Shown piece after piece: positions 30,650 to 39,742 of a stretch of DNA of 64,000 nt. The DNA lies in the NCBI RefSeq assembly GCF_947090785.1, contig NZ_OX352320.1:1798001-1862000 (forward strand). Reading direction: 5' to 3'. Under the pieces are notes generated by a model. That model did no database searches, was not told where the DNA came from, and was given only the letters and a program-made list of their open reading frames with translations. A program made the position numbers and the translations under genes. Every line of letters starts with the position of its first letter. Position 1 is the first letter of the stretch. This DNA comes from Rheinheimera sp. MM224 (GTDB lineage Bacteria > Pseudomonadota > Gammaproteobacteria > Enterobacterales > Alteromonadaceae).

Positions 30650-31408
30650 GTGAACAGCTGCTTGCTCAGTCCGCCGACAAACTTTAAGCTATGGCTTTGT
30701 ATTGATGAGTTGGATGTTGTGAGTTCTGAGTTACCCGCCTACCAGTTAAAGTTTTCCGCCAAAAGGCGCAGTATTCAGCTGAAAATTCAGTCAGGCCAGC
30801 TATGGGTTTGTGCGCCTACAGGTTGCGATCTGCAATTTATTCAGCAGCTTATTCAGCAGAAAAAAGGTTGGATAGACAAACATCTGAGTCAGCAGCAACA
30901 ACCAGTCGAAGTGGGTTGGCTGGAACAGAGGCAAATTCCGTTGTTTGACGATAAATTGCAGCTGAAAATAGTGCAGGATTCGGTTAATCAATTTAGCCTG
31001 GATGGCGATTGTTTATGGCTGCAGTTGTCGAGTCGTAACAAAGCCCAAAGCCAGCAGAAATGGATGGAAAAGCTGGTCAGTGAGTTTTATCTGCAGCAGG
31101 CACAGCTGTGGTTTGAGCAACAAGTGCAGCAAGAGCAGCAGCGAATGTCGCTTAAAAGCCGTGAAGTGCGGGTTTGTAATTTTAAAGCCAAGTGGGGCAG
31201 TTGCGATTCATCCGGTGTGCTGAGTTTTAACTGGCGTTTACTGATGGCGCCACAGTGGGTGGCTCAGTATGTGGTGGTGCACGAACTGGCGCATCTGGTC
31301 TATATGAATCACAGCAAAAGCTTTTGGACTTTAGTCGGCAAGTTTAACAGTGATGCGGCCAAAGCCCGGCTCTGGTTGAAACAAAACCAGCATTGGATGC
31401 AGTTATAG
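30650..31408 (+). CDS. YgjP/DUF45-type zinc metallopeptidase
   Basis: The protein has about 252 residues. The zinc site is HELAHL (His211, Glu212, His215) with a further His221 in YMNHSKSF, preceded by the family phrase [20 protein letters not shown]. coli YgjP and yeast Wss1 belong to the same minigluzincin-like clan, the latter acting on DNA-protein crosslinks. The start is uncertain: GTG 30650 is the longest, while the family's core begins near Leu33 ([12 protein letters not shown]). It is divergent from xthA across 68 bases, which makes a DNA repair link attractive but unproven. Confidence 0.85.
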   Translation: MNSCLLSPPTNFKLWLCIDELDVVSSELPAYQLKFSAKRRSIQLKIQSGQLWVCAPTGCDLQFIQQLIQQKKGWIDKHLSQQQQPVEVGWLEQRQIPLFDDKLQLKIVQDSVNQFSLDGDCLWLQLSSRNKAQSQQKWMEKLVSEFYLQQAQLWFEQQVQQEQQRMSLKSREVRVCNFKAKWGSCDSSGVLSFNWRLLMAPQWVAQYVVVHELAHLVYMNHSKSFWTLVGKFNSDAAKARLWLKQNQHWMQL

Positions 31409-31439
31409 ATTTCAAAGTATTTAATTTTACCTTAAGGGT

Positions 31440-31468
31440 AAAAAAAGAAAGCCGGCCATAAGGCCGGC
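31440..31468 (-). terminator. Orphan minus-strand terminator hairpin
   Basis: GCCGGCC, ATAA and GGCCGGC form a perfect 7-bp GC stem. On the minus strand it is followed by TTTCTTTTTTT, the right order for a terminator. On the plus strand no T run follows. No minus-strand gene ends here, so it may end an unannotated RNA. The rest of the 310-base gap between the YgjP-type gene and deoC shows no gene. Confidence 0.6.
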
Positions 31469-31718
31469 AAAGTTTACATCTTGGGAGAATGGATAATTCA
31501 CCTAGTCAGACAGGCAGCCCCTGAAAAGATTCCATTTTATTTTTGTTTTTTTTGATCTGTGCACTTTGCTTTGCATTTTGTCGTATTCAAACACCAGTTC
31601 AGGCTTCCCAGCTGACGGTGTTTTCTGTTTTAATTCGTCACAACTTCAGGTTCAATCTGAACCGGATCAACAGCAAATTGGCCAGTCAGAGCCGATATTC
31701 TCTTTTCAGGACAATAAG

Positions 31719-32453
31719 ATGACAAACCCTCTGCGTATACAACAGCTGATGAAGCTGGTGGATTTAACCCGTTTAACGGATCAGGATACAGTGGCCGCCA
31801 TGCAACAGTGGCTGGAACAGGATTTAGCCGGTGCTGCAGTGCTGCCTGCTGCTGTTTGTGTATATCCAGAGTATCTGGCTCAGGTGAAAGATTTTCTGCA
31901 GCAACGAAAGTTCGAGCTGAAACTCGCAACTGTCGTAAATTTCCCATCCGGAGCTTTGTCGTTAGAACAGGTACTGGAGCAAATTAAAGCGGCGCTGGCC
32001 GCTGGTGCTGATGAAATTGACTGTGTGTTGCCTTATCAGAGCTTATTATTGGGCCATACGGAGCAAGTGCGTGAGTTTTTAGCCGCGGTGCGCAAGGCTA
32101 CAGAGGGTTTTTGTTTAAAAATTATTATTGAATCCGGTGAGTTAGTCACTTGTCAGCAGATCAGTAAAGCCGCTGAGTTGGTGGTGGAGTCGGGCGCAGA
32201 TTTTGTCAAATCGTCCACTGGCAAAGTCAAAGTAGGTGTGACCGAAGAAGCCGCCCGTATTATGTTAGCTGTGATAGCCGCATCTGAGCGTCCAGTGGGT
32301 TTTAAGGCCTCAGGTGGCGTACGCTCAGTGGAGTTTGCGTTAAAACTGGTTAGCTTATTTGAAGAGCTGACAGGTGAAGTGGCCACAGCCCGTTATATGC
32401 GTCTGGGGGCCAGTGCTTTACTAAATGATTTAAGCCAACAGCTGGATTACTGA
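31719..32453 (+). CDS. deoC: Deoxyribose-phosphate aldolase
   Basis: DeoC splits 2-deoxyribose-5-phosphate to acetaldehyde and glyceraldehyde-3-phosphate in deoxynucleoside breakdown. The 244-residue protein has the catalytic Lys164 in DFVKSSTGKV, Lys196 in GFKASGGVR and the DEIDCVLPY segment with the catalytic Asp. I chose ATG 31719; a 51-residue upstream extension has no family character and a poor start. Unlike E. coli, no other deo genes (deoA, deoB, deoD) are adjacent. The transcript ends at a hairpin that overlaps the opposing gene. Confidence 0.95.
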   Translation: MTNPLRIQQLMKLVDLTRLTDQDTVAAMQQWLEQDLAGAAVLPAAVCVYPEYLAQVKDFLQQRKFELKLATVVNFPSGALSLEQVLEQIKAALAAGADEIDCVLPYQSLLLGHTEQVREFLAAVRKATEGFCLKIIIESGELVTCQQISKAAELVVESGADFVKSSTGKVKVGVTEEAARIMLAVIAASERPVGFKASGGVRSVEFALKLVSLFEELTGEVATARYMRLGASALLNDLSQQLDY

Positions 32454-32464
32454 ATGTTGCCCGT

Positions 32465-32505
32465 TTACAGCCGCAAAAGTGTATTTAGCGGCTGTAACGT
32501 TTTTC
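32465..32505 (+). terminator. deoC terminator overlapping the 3' end of the opposite gene
   Basis: TTACAGCCGC and GCGGCTGTAA form a perfect 10-bp stem with a 13-base loop, followed by CGTTTTTC. The right arm encodes the last residues and stop of the response regulator gene on the minus strand. Confidence 0.85.
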
Positions 32506-34173
32506 TTCTTTGAGTTTATTAAACTGCTGCAATAGCTCCTGATGCCGCACCCTGTGGTGCTCTGGCAGTGGCATATTGTCGACTATCCTGAAGGTTTTGC
32601 GGCATTTCTCTGCCAGTTCCAGCGGCTTTTTCCGTTTCGGATCGGCCATCATCTGAATTGCGGTCTGGATATAGTTCAGCGCGCTGCCAGTATTCATTGG
32701 CGCTACTTCCAGCGCTTGTTCAAAGCGGATCAACGCCTGTTCGTAATTGCTTTCTTTATAGAACTGAATACCTTGTTTATTCAATTCATTAAAGCTGGCC
32801 TGACGACTTAACGAACGGTGTTGCTGTTCGCTGAATAATTTTTCCAGTGTCGGATCTATGGCGCCGGATAAGTTTTGTAGTTTTTGTGTCAGTGCTGATG
32901 CTTGTTCAAACTCACCGATTTGGTTCAGCAGCAGTACTGCGTCTGCCGCACAATGAGGGATCGGTGGAACTTCATCCGGTTTTTCGGGATCGATCTCCGG
33001 GTTCATTTGCGCCGTTACGCGATCAGAGACTGTGGCAAAGGTTTTTTTCGCCAGATACTGCTGGCCACTTAACGACTCCAGACGGGCCTGACACAAGGTT
33101 TCAAACAAGTCGAAGTCAAAATCACGAATGACGGTATCTTCACGTTTGGCTCTGTGAATAGCCATTAAGGCTTCTTGCTGGTATTTGTTACGCTGATTCA
33201 GCTCTTCAGATCGCGATGCTGCATCTATAACGGTGCGGATATAGTTCAGCAGATGCACCACTTCCTGGCGGGCTGCGCGACGGGTGATTTCGTATATTTG
33301 TTTGCTGGCCTGTACCAGACTGGCCAAATCATCCATGTCTCTGGCTATATCCATCAGCAGGTTTTGTCTGCTGACTGAAAATGGCGAAATCACTATAGCC
33401 TGAGAGATGACGATCATTGCCTCTTCCATCAAACCCTGAGCTATTAAATTACGGGCTTTCAGGTCATAAGCTTCGGCAAAATATCTGTTGGTATCTATGG
33501 CTTCGTTACACAGCTCCAGACTTTCTTCAAAACGCTCTTGCTCAAAGCAAAGACGGGCCTGAAGTAATAAAGCCCAGTTGGTTCTGCTAAATGACAGGGT
33601 CTCTGACAATAAAGCCTCAGCTTCATCGTACTGTTTTAATTTTAAATGGGTTTCAGCTTGAATACGACCACATAAGGAATGATAACGACCAGTTTGTTCA
33701 CGTTCTTGCTTACAGGCTTCGATCACGAGCTCAGGCTGATCGTCAAACATGGCCTGATAAATAGGGGCCAGCTGTTTCTTTCGGTTTTGAATTTTAACCA
33801 GACGAGTGCGTAATACACTTTGCGAAAAAGGTTTGATGATGTAATCGTCAGGCTCAACTTCAATAGCTCCGACCACCATAGGCACCTGATTTTCACCTGT
33901 CACTATCATATAAACAGCGCCAGGGTGCAGCAGTTTTTTCTCGCGTAAATCTTCTAATAACTGACGGCCGTTTTTACCTGAACCTAAGTTGTAATCCACA
34001 AACAACACATCGTAGGAACCATGCATGCACTTCCATAATGCCTGTTCGCCTGTTAAAACGAAGGCGATATTGGTTGCACCCATCGAATACAGTATGCCTT
34101 TGAGCAATAACTGGAAGGGACGTTGGTCATCAACAATAAGGACTCGAAGATTTTCGAGAGTTTTGTACGACAT
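32485..34173 (-). CDS. Response regulator with C-terminal TPR repeats
   Basis: The 562-residue protein has a CheY-like receiver domain (about 9-130) with the acidic pair Asp15/Asp16, phosphorylatable Asp60 in LFVDYNLGSG, and the conserved Lys in DYIIKPFS. The rest is a long TPR-rich helical region (repeats visible near 190-260 and 440-510) for protein contacts. There is no DNA-binding or enzyme output domain. Similar proteins in marine gammaproteobacteria are of unknown function. No histidine kinase is adjacent. Its last codons overlap the deoC terminator. The tRNA-Tyr gene lies upstream on the same strand. Confidence 0.88.
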   Translation of the reverse strand: MSYKTLENLRVLIVDDQRPFQLLLKGILYSMGATNIAFVLTGEQALWKCMHGSYDVLFVDYNLGSGKNGRQLLEDLREKKLLHPGAVYMIVTGENQVPMVVGAIEVEPDDYIIKPFSQSVLRTRLVKIQNRKKQLAPIYQAMFDDQPELVIEACKQEREQTGRYHSLCGRIQAETHLKLKQYDEAEALLSETLSFSRTNWALLLQARLCFEQERFEESLELCNEAIDTNRYFAEAYDLKARNLIAQGLMEEAMIVISQAIVISPFSVSRQNLLMDIARDMDDLASLVQASKQIYEITRRAARQEVVHLLNYIRTVIDAASRSEELNQRNKYQQEALMAIHRAKREDTVIRDFDFDLFETLCQARLESLSGQQYLAKKTFATVSDRVTAQMNPEIDPEKPDEVPPIPHCAADAVLLLNQIGEFEQASALTQKLQNLSGAIDPTLEKLFSEQQHRSLSRQASFNELNKQGIQFYKESNYEQALIRFEQALEVAPMNTGSALNYIQTAIQMMADPKRKKPLELAEKCRKTFRIVDNMPLPEHHRVRHQELLQQFNKLKEEKRYSR

Positions 34174-34276
34174 TCAGCAAACCTATCGATTCAATTATCG
34201 CAAGTGTTGATAATATGTTGGATTTTAGCAAGGAAAATTTAGCGACTTATTCTGGAACTATAACGCAGGAAGAGAA

Positions 34277-34361
<85 letters not shown>

Positions 34362-34472
34362 ACAAGTGTGGTGCGCATCTTATCAAAAAACATTTTGATG
34401 TAAAGGAAATTACTCAACTTTTTCGTCTGACTGCCGATAAAGCAAACAATATGATGTTTTTGTGTAGATTTT

Positions 34473-34931
34473 ATGCTGATTAATGAGTGGCAAACCGGTA
34501 TTCGGTTAAATGAGGCGATACAGCAACACCGGCTTAGTGATTTTTCACTCTGGCTGGCATTTTTGTCGCCTGCAGTTGAAGAGTTTGCTCAGTTTTATAC
34601 CCCAGATACCCAAAGCGCCAGATTTCAGCCTGATTTGTATCAACAGTTGGGCATACAGCAAGCACGGCCTTTTGCATATTTACCAGAAGATGAAGTTCAT
34701 TTAAAACAGCAAGCCACAGCTTTTCAGCAAGGTGGTGCCGTTGCTTTGCATTTAATGCAGTGTCTGCAAGGTGCGCCTTTAGTGATGGAAGATAATAAGC
34801 AGAAGCTGCCGGATGAGGTGAAATCAGGTTTAAGTTTGCATGCAAGACGTCACCTGGTGCAGCAAAAACCAGAGATGATGGTGGCTGATCCTACGGCTTT
34901 GTATGAGATTTTAAATCAGCTGCATGCCTGA
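34473..34931 (+). CDS. Conserved hypothetical protein, possibly VC2046/SO_2500 family
   Basis: The 152-residue soluble protein has no signal peptide or membrane segment. It opens MLINEWQTGIRLNEAIQ, has a helix with DFSLWLAFLSPAVEEFAQF, and a C-terminal SLHARRHLVQQ stretch. The layout and length resemble the small VC2046/SO_2500 family of Vibrio and Shewanella, but I hold this name with low confidence. No function can be given. It is convergent with ychJ, eight bases away. Confidence 0.6.
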   Translation: MLINEWQTGIRLNEAIQQHRLSDFSLWLAFLSPAVEEFAQFYTPDTQSARFQPDLYQQLGIQQARPFAYLPEDEVHLKQQATAFQQGGAVALHLMQCLQGAPLVMEDNKQKLPDEVKSGLSLHARRHLVQQKPEMMVADPTALYEILNQLHA

Positions 34932-34939
34932 TAAGGCGG

Positions 34940-35446
34940 TTATCTTTGGTGCTGACATTTTTTAAATTTAAGGCCACTGCCACAAGGGCAGGCATCATTG
35001 CGGGATATTCGAGTCGCAGGATGTTCTGTTAATACACCACTGCAATACATCCAGTGGCCTTGCTCCAGCTCAAAATCTGACACTTCATCCAACACTTCCA
35101 GCTTATCGCCGACCAGATAAGAGGCAATAAAATGCACCTGAGTAGCGGTTAACTTAGTATCGTCAATAATCTTCAGGCCAATAAAACGCACTGCTTTGGC
35201 AAAATCCGCTATATCAGCGAGGTTGTGCTCAGCCCGGGCTTTGGAATGATAGGTATGCAGAATGTAGTGATAACACTGCGGGTTTTTATCATGATGGCAA
35301 TAGGCGCTGTAACGCGACCGCATCAGTTGCTGTGGGTTTTGTGCGAAGGCCTGATCACAGATCAGCGGCTCACAACAGGCGGTAAAACTTTTACCTGAAC
35401 CGCAATAACATAAAGATGACAACTCAGCCGCCAATGCAATACTCAC
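34940..35446 (-). CDS. ychJ: YchJ family SEC-C motif protein
   Basis: The 168-residue protein has a SEC-C zinc-binding motif at each end. The N-terminal one is CYCGSGKSFTACC and the C-terminal one is CPCGSGLKFKKC. Between them is the NTF2-like YchJ core (RSRYSAYCHH, IGLKIIDDT). YchJ proteins are widespread, and their role is unclear; the SEC-C motif elsewhere binds zinc and SecB or ribosomes. Length matches E. coli YchJ (152) with small insertions. It is convergent with the preceding hypothetical gene. Confidence 0.92.
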   Translation of the reverse strand: MSIALAAELSSLCYCGSGKSFTACCEPLICDQAFAQNPQQLMRSRYSAYCHHDKNPQCYHYILHTYHSKARAEHNLADIADFAKAVRFIGLKIIDDTKLTATQVHFIASYLVGDKLEVLDEVSDFELEQGHWMYCSGVLTEHPATRISRNDACPCGSGLKFKKCQHQR

Positions 35447-35586
35447 TCTGCTTTTGATGATCCAATCAAAGTTTCACTAAATACTTCAATAAAACCATCT
35501 ACAAAAACCTTAATCAGGCCCTAGTGTAAGCAAAATGGCAGTCAGGGCCAAGCCAGTTGTATTTTTAGCTGGGCTTGTGGCCTGAA

Positions 35587-36057
35587 TTAGTGGCTTACCG
35601 CAATACGCGTGTTGGTAGTCTGGGCCTGTACTGCATCACTGCTTAACTGATAAAAGCAGGTTTGATGCTGCTCAGCCAGTTGTTGATAATGCTGCAACGA
35701 GCTTTCGCTGAACTGATCTTGCCAGACTACAACAGCACTACAGGTACTGCTGCTTAACGCATCGCCTAATACTGTATGGATATTGCTGATTTGTTTTTGC
35801 TGGATCACCAGTACTTTGGACATGTCTAAATCGAAACCACTGAAGGTTGATTTATCAGGCAGTTGGTTTGGTGCCAGTAACAGCACCCAGCCAGATTGTT
35901 GTTGGTGCTGCTGAATAATAAACAGCAATTCAGGTAATGCCAGTTGGCCAGCAGTGACCTGCAATTTTTGATAAAACGCGGTTTGACCGGTTTTATGCTG
36001 TAACTGGTTTTGGCCAACTGAAGGGTAGGCGTGAACTGCTTTGTTTAAATTCAACAT
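35587..36057 (-). CDS. sulA: SOS cell division inhibitor SulA
   Basis: SulA binds FtsZ and blocks septum formation while DNA damage is repaired. The 156-residue protein aligns by eye with E. coli SulA (169) along the core: QSGWVLLLAPNQLPDKSTFSGFDLDMSKVL against the E. coli RWQLWLTPQQKLS region, then VLGDALSSSTCSAVVVW against VRALRTGNYSVVIGW. The upstream sequence carries two abutting LexA boxes 16-46 bases before the start, which strongly supports the call. A GGAGC ribosome site precedes ATG 36057. The Lon-sensitive C-terminal His seen in E. coli is echoed by the final Ser-His. Confidence 0.88.
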   Translation of the reverse strand: MLNLNKAVHAYPSVGQNQLQHKTGQTAFYQKLQVTAGQLALPELLFIIQQHQQQSGWVLLLAPNQLPDKSTFSGFDLDMSKVLVIQQKQISNIHTVLGDALSSSTCSAVVVWQDQFSESSLQHYQQLAEQHQTCFYQLSSDAVQAQTTNTRIAVSH

Positions 36058-36072
36058 GGTGATGCTCCAATA

Positions 36073-36103
36073 CTGTTTGCATGTACAGTGTATGGATATA
36101 CAG
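36073..36103 (-). promoter_or_regulatory. Two abutting LexA (SOS) boxes upstream of sulA
   Basis: CTGTTTGCATGTACAG at 36073-36088 is a perfect CTGT-N8-ACAG box. GTGTATGGATATACAG at 36088-36103 is a second box with one mismatch (GTGT for CTGT). They share one base. They lie directly upstream of sulA and give tight LexA repression. Confidence 0.9.
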
Positions 36104-36182
36104 TAGTTTTCTGTTGTTTAAAAAGCAAGCTCTTTTTTCAAAGTTTTTGGCTGTTTTTTACTCTTTCTTCAAAAGTGATTTG

Positions 36183-36698
36183 TTACTCATTGTTTTGTAA
36201 CGTTATTTTCTCAAAGCGTTCAGCAGCCAATTGCTGGGCCTGCTGCTGGTCAATGAGTGTTAGGTGTTTACACAGTACTGTACAAGCCTGTTGGGCTGTA
36301 CTGTCTTGCTGTAAAGCCGCCAGAATAAACCAGCTGTAGGCGAACACTGCCGACTTAGGCACACCTGCACCTTTTAAGTAGCAATGGCCTAATTGAACCT
36401 GAGCCTGCAGATGGCCAGTGTAAGCAGCGCGGCAATAATAAGTCGCGGCCTGATACAGCTCTTGCTGCGCAGAACATGCCAAAGCCTGCTGAAACAGCTG
36501 TTCAGCGTCAGGTTGAGCATGAGCTTCGTTTTGCATCGCTACCGCATCGTTTTGCGGCAAATACGACAACATGCTGCCTGGTGACTGCAACAAAACCTGT
36601 AATAACTGCTGATGTTCTTTTAATTTGGCATCGACTTCGGCCAAAGTTAAATCATCAATACCGGTAAACTCCGAGCTTAAAAGTTGTGACGTAGTCAT
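36183..36698 (-). CDS. Sel1-repeat protein
   Basis: The 171-residue soluble protein has a low-complexity N-terminal half and one or two Sel1/TPR-type repeats (AATYYCRAAYTGHLQAQVQLGHCYLKGAGV and the following SAVFAYSWFILAALQ, given here in part as the landmarks YLKGAGV and AYSWFILAA). Sel1 repeats mediate protein contacts. The product has no signal peptide. It lies upstream of sulA on the same strand with a 125-base gap that includes the LexA boxes, so sulA has its own promoter. Function unknown. Confidence 0.75.
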   Translation of the reverse strand: MTTSQLLSSEFTGIDDLTLAEVDAKLKEHQQLLQVLLQSPGSMLSYLPQNDAVAMQNEAHAQPDAEQLFQQALACSAQQELYQAATYYCRAAYTGHLQAQVQLGHCYLKGAGVPKSAVFAYSWFILAALQQDSTAQQACTVLCKHLTLIDQQQAQQLAAERFEKITLQNNE

Positions 36699-37083
36699 AA
36701 ATACAAAATCCGGTTCTGAAAAAGCGCGTTATTAGACCCAAGCCACAGGGCAGGGTCAAGCGAATGAGTCAGCTTTGTGCCGCCATCTGTCAGATTTCTG
36801 ACGTTCAAGGCAAGCGCAACCCTATTCCTTGCCAGAATCAAGCCAAAATAGTGCAAGGAGTAGAGCAAAAGCCCATCCTGTCGCAAAAAAAGCTTGGCCA
36901 AATTAATTGAAGTTGCAGCAAGGCGACAAGCGAAAGAGTCCCCATGAACATAGAAACACTATGTGATTGGGGCTATTGAGTAAGGTCAACGCAGCTGTGG
37001 CTTCAAGTAAGCAGACCATAGTCATATGGTTGTCACACAGCCTTCTTACACTTCACATATTAAAGTTGTAAGAGCGCAGTACC
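36699..37083. other. Intergenic region with small hairpins, no gene seen
   Basis: These 385 bases separate the divergent Sel1-repeat and EAL-CBS-GGDEF genes. I see no gene. Two small hairpins stand out. One is GTCAG-ATTT-CTGAC near 36791. The other is a longer one near 36943-36972 in which CCCCA pairs with TGGGG around an inner stem ACATAG-AAACA-CTATGT. Neither has a T run. Promoters for both genes should be here but I cannot place them. Confidence 0.5.
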
Positions 37084-38850
37084 ATGTGGACAGATGAAAG
37101 TTACAGGCAAGAACTGGTCAGTATTTTACAGCAGCGTAAGTTGCAGCCGCTGTTTCAGCCTGTACTGGATTTTAACACCGGTTATATACAAGGTTATGAA
37201 GCGCTGATCCGCGGCCCATCCGACAGCCCACTGCATTCTCCTTTAGTGTTATTTAAAGTGGCGCATCAGTGCCAGTTATTACCTGAACTGGAAATGTTGT
37301 GCCGCGAGCTGAGTATCGCTGCTTTTGCCGCCGCTGGTGTGCAGGGCGATTTGTATCTCAACGTCAATCCGCTGCTGTTGTTGTCGAACGATCACCCGTC
37401 CGGTTTGACTCTGGCTTTGTTAGACAAATACCAGTTAAACCCAAGCCGGGTGGTGATTGAGCTATCAGAGCAGTATCAGGTGGATGATTCCACCGTATTA
37501 ATTAATGCAGTGCATCATTACCGTGAACTGGGTTTTCGTATTGCCATCGATGATTTAGGCAGTGGTTTTTCCGGTTTAAAGCTCTGGTCTGAACTCAAAC
37601 CCGATTTGATTAAAATTGACCGCTATTTTATCAGTCAGGTGCATGCCGATCCGACCAAAAAAGAATTTGTCCGCAGCATTATTGCGCTGGCGAAAAGCAC
37701 TGGCTCGGCTGTGGTGGCTGAAGGGATTGAAACCCGTGAAGAGTTGCTGCTCTGTCAGGAGCTAGGCGCAGATTATGGTCAGGGCTATTTATTAGGCCGT
37801 CCTAATGCGGTGATGAGCTCCGTAGTCACCGGCAGTTATCAGCTCAACCCAAATCAGGGCAGTACGCCGCCGAATTCGACCGAACAGGTAGGGGCCTTAT
37901 TATTATCCGTGCCCGCTGTAGCCAGTGTCACTACTGTTGCGCAGTTGTTTGATTTATTTAGTAAAAACCCGCAGTGGTCCAGCCTCGCCATAGTGGAAGA
38001 TGACCAGCCTGTTGGCATAGTGCAAAAGTCGGTGTTGTTTGAGCTGTTCTCCAGCCCTTATGGCCGCGCTTTGTATGAAAAGAAAAGTGTGAAAGCACTG
38101 ATGGATAAAGATGCTGTGATAGTTGATGAGAACAGCACTTTGGATCAATTGAGTCAGCAGGTGACGGATCAGGACGACGAAGGCAGCTGGTATTTTATTG
38201 TCACCCGCGATCAAAAGTATCTGGGTTTAGGTTCTGTGCGTGCATTGCTGAAACGTATCACCGAAAGCAAATTACAAAATGCGCGTTACGCTAATCCTCT
38301 GACCTTGTTGCCCGGTAATGTGCCGATTTACCGTGAAATTGATGGTTTATTACAACGACGTAAAAGCTTTCACATAGCCTATTTTGATTTAAACGACTTT
38401 AAACCCTACAACGACACTTATGGCTACAGCAAAGGCGATTTAGTCATTCAACTGGTGGCTGAGCTATTAACCAGCATAGCGGGCGCTGGTGGTCATTTTG
38501 TTGGTCATGTCGGTGGCGATGATTTTGTCGTGATCTTCACCAGTGAAAACTGGCAGGAGTTGTGTCAGCAGGTGCTGAATGAGTTTGCTGAGCGGGTGCT
38601 GTTTTATTATGAAAGCGCCCATGTGCAGGCTGGTGGTATTCGCAGTCAGAATCGCAGTGGTGAGCAGGTGTTTTATCCTTTACTCAGTCTGGCAGTTGGG
38701 GTAGTGTCACCCGACCCGAGGTTATGTATTTGCCATCATGATGTTGCGGCTTTAGCCAGTGATGCCAAAACACAAGCGAAAAAACCACAGGGCAACTTTT
38801 TGTTTATTTCACGCCGACGTGGGCCTGGCTTGAGTGGATTAGTAAATTAG
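37084..38850 (+). CDS. EAL-CBS-GGDEF cyclic-di-GMP protein
   Basis: The 588-residue cytoplasmic protein puts the phosphodiesterase first. The EAL domain (about 1-250) has an intact EAL at 39-41, IDDLGSGFSGL, KIDRYF and YGQGYLLGRP. A tandem CBS pair (about 275-405) may bind adenine nucleotides. The GGDEF domain (about 410-570) has the variant GGDDF at 477-481, so cyclase activity is uncertain. This EAL-CBS-GGDEF order is a known architecture that may link nucleotide state to c-di-GMP turnover. It is monocistronic. Confidence 0.93.
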   Translation: MWTDESYRQELVSILQQRKLQPLFQPVLDFNTGYIQGYEALIRGPSDSPLHSPLVLFKVAHQCQLLPELEMLCRELSIAAFAAAGVQGDLYLNVNPLLLLSNDHPSGLTLALLDKYQLNPSRVVIELSEQYQVDDSTVLINAVHHYRELGFRIAIDDLGSGFSGLKLWSELKPDLIKIDRYFISQVHADPTKKEFVRSIIALAKSTGSAVVAEGIETREELLLCQELGADYGQGYLLGRPNAVMSSVVTGSYQLNPNQGSTPPNSTEQVGALLLSVPAVASVTTVAQLFDLFSKNPQWSSLAIVEDDQPVGIVQKSVLFELFSSPYGRALYEKKSVKALMDKDAVIVDENSTLDQLSQQVTDQDDEGSWYFIVTRDQKYLGLGSVRALLKRITESKLQNARYANPLTLLPGNVPIYREIDGLLQRRKSFHIAYFDLNDFKPYNDTYGYSKGDLVIQLVAELLTSIAGAGGHFVGHVGGDDFVVIFTSENWQELCQQVLNEFAERVLFYYESAHVQAGGIRSQNRSGEQVFYPLLSLAVGVVSPDPRLCICHHDVAALASDAKTQAKKPQGNFLFISRRRGPGLSGLVN

Positions 38851-38944
38851 TCAGGGATTAATCAACTAAACCACTGGCTAGACCAATTCAACACGCCTGC
38901 TGAGGTACACTGCACCACTTCGATAGTCGTCAGGACGGGGATCC

Positions 38945-39655
38945 ATGTTTTTACAGCAGTTTATTAGTGAGCATAACCACGAAGTCAGTTTTAGCCGTCA
39001 GCAGGCCTGCCGTTTTGCCAAGGAAGTGGCCACAGATTTTAACCCTATCCACGACGCCGACAGTAAAAGATTCTGTGTGCCAGGTGATTTGTTGTTTGCC
39101 CATATGGTCAGCAAACACGGTTTAGCGCAGAAGTTACATTGCACCTTCGCTGGTATGGTCAGCTCAGATGTATTGCTGCATTCAGAACAACAAGGCGATG
39201 AATGGCGCTTGTGTGATCAGCAGCAAAAAAATTACTTAATTTTGCGCCAGCAAGGCGAAATCTTCCACGATTTGGCTTATATCGAGTCTTTAGTGAAAGA
39301 CTATGTACGTTTCTCTGGTCAAAACTTCCCACATATTCTGCAGCCTTTAATGAAGCAGCATCAGGTGATGATTAACCCTCAGCGTCCACTGGTGATTTAC
39401 GAAAGTATGACGCTGGAATTCAACCGTTTTTCTGCTACCTCACCTGAATTACGTTTAGCCCACAATGGCTTAACAGTCGAAGGTAAACGTGGTTTAGCCC
39501 GCTTAGGTTTTGAGCTGGTGGAAAATGGTGAAGTGATAGGCCGCGGCGAAAAACGTATGATTTTAAGCAGCCTGCAGCCTTACGAAGAAACCGTGATGCA
39601 GCAAATGGTCGATTTCTACAACGAGCGTAAAACTCAGTTTCAGCACGCGGTTTAA
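38945..39655 (+). CDS. DUF3581 protein with hotdog-like motif
   Basis: The 236-residue soluble protein matches the DUF3581 family of gammaproteobacteria. Early on it carries VATDFNPIHDAD (about residues 28-39), which resembles the D-x-N-P-x-H active-site phrase of MaoC-type hydratases with a hotdog fold, and then GDLLFAHMVSKHG. A thioester or lipid-related role is possible by analogy only. ATG 38945 follows a GGGGATCC stretch. No functional partner is adjacent; the YciI-type gene is 87 bases downstream. Confidence 0.82.
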   Translation: MFLQQFISEHNHEVSFSRQQACRFAKEVATDFNPIHDADSKRFCVPGDLLFAHMVSKHGLAQKLHCTFAGMVSSDVLLHSEQQGDEWRLCDQQQKNYLILRQQGEIFHDLAYIESLVKDYVRFSGQNFPHILQPLMKQHQVMINPQRPLVIYESMTLEFNRFSATSPELRLAHNGLTVEGKRGLARLGFELVENGEVIGRGEKRMILSSLQPYEETVMQQMVDFYNERKTQFQHAV

Positions 39656-39742
39656 GCCTGTAATTTTGGCGCAGCTGGCTTGGATTGAATCAGCGCTTCT
39701 GCTAAGGTGCCGCGAAATAAACCCTTTAAGTTGAGGTCGCTG

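Noticed and set aside
31566..31718. 51-residue N-terminal extension of deoC
   Set aside because: No homologous DeoC has it, and the sequence looks like intergenic translation.
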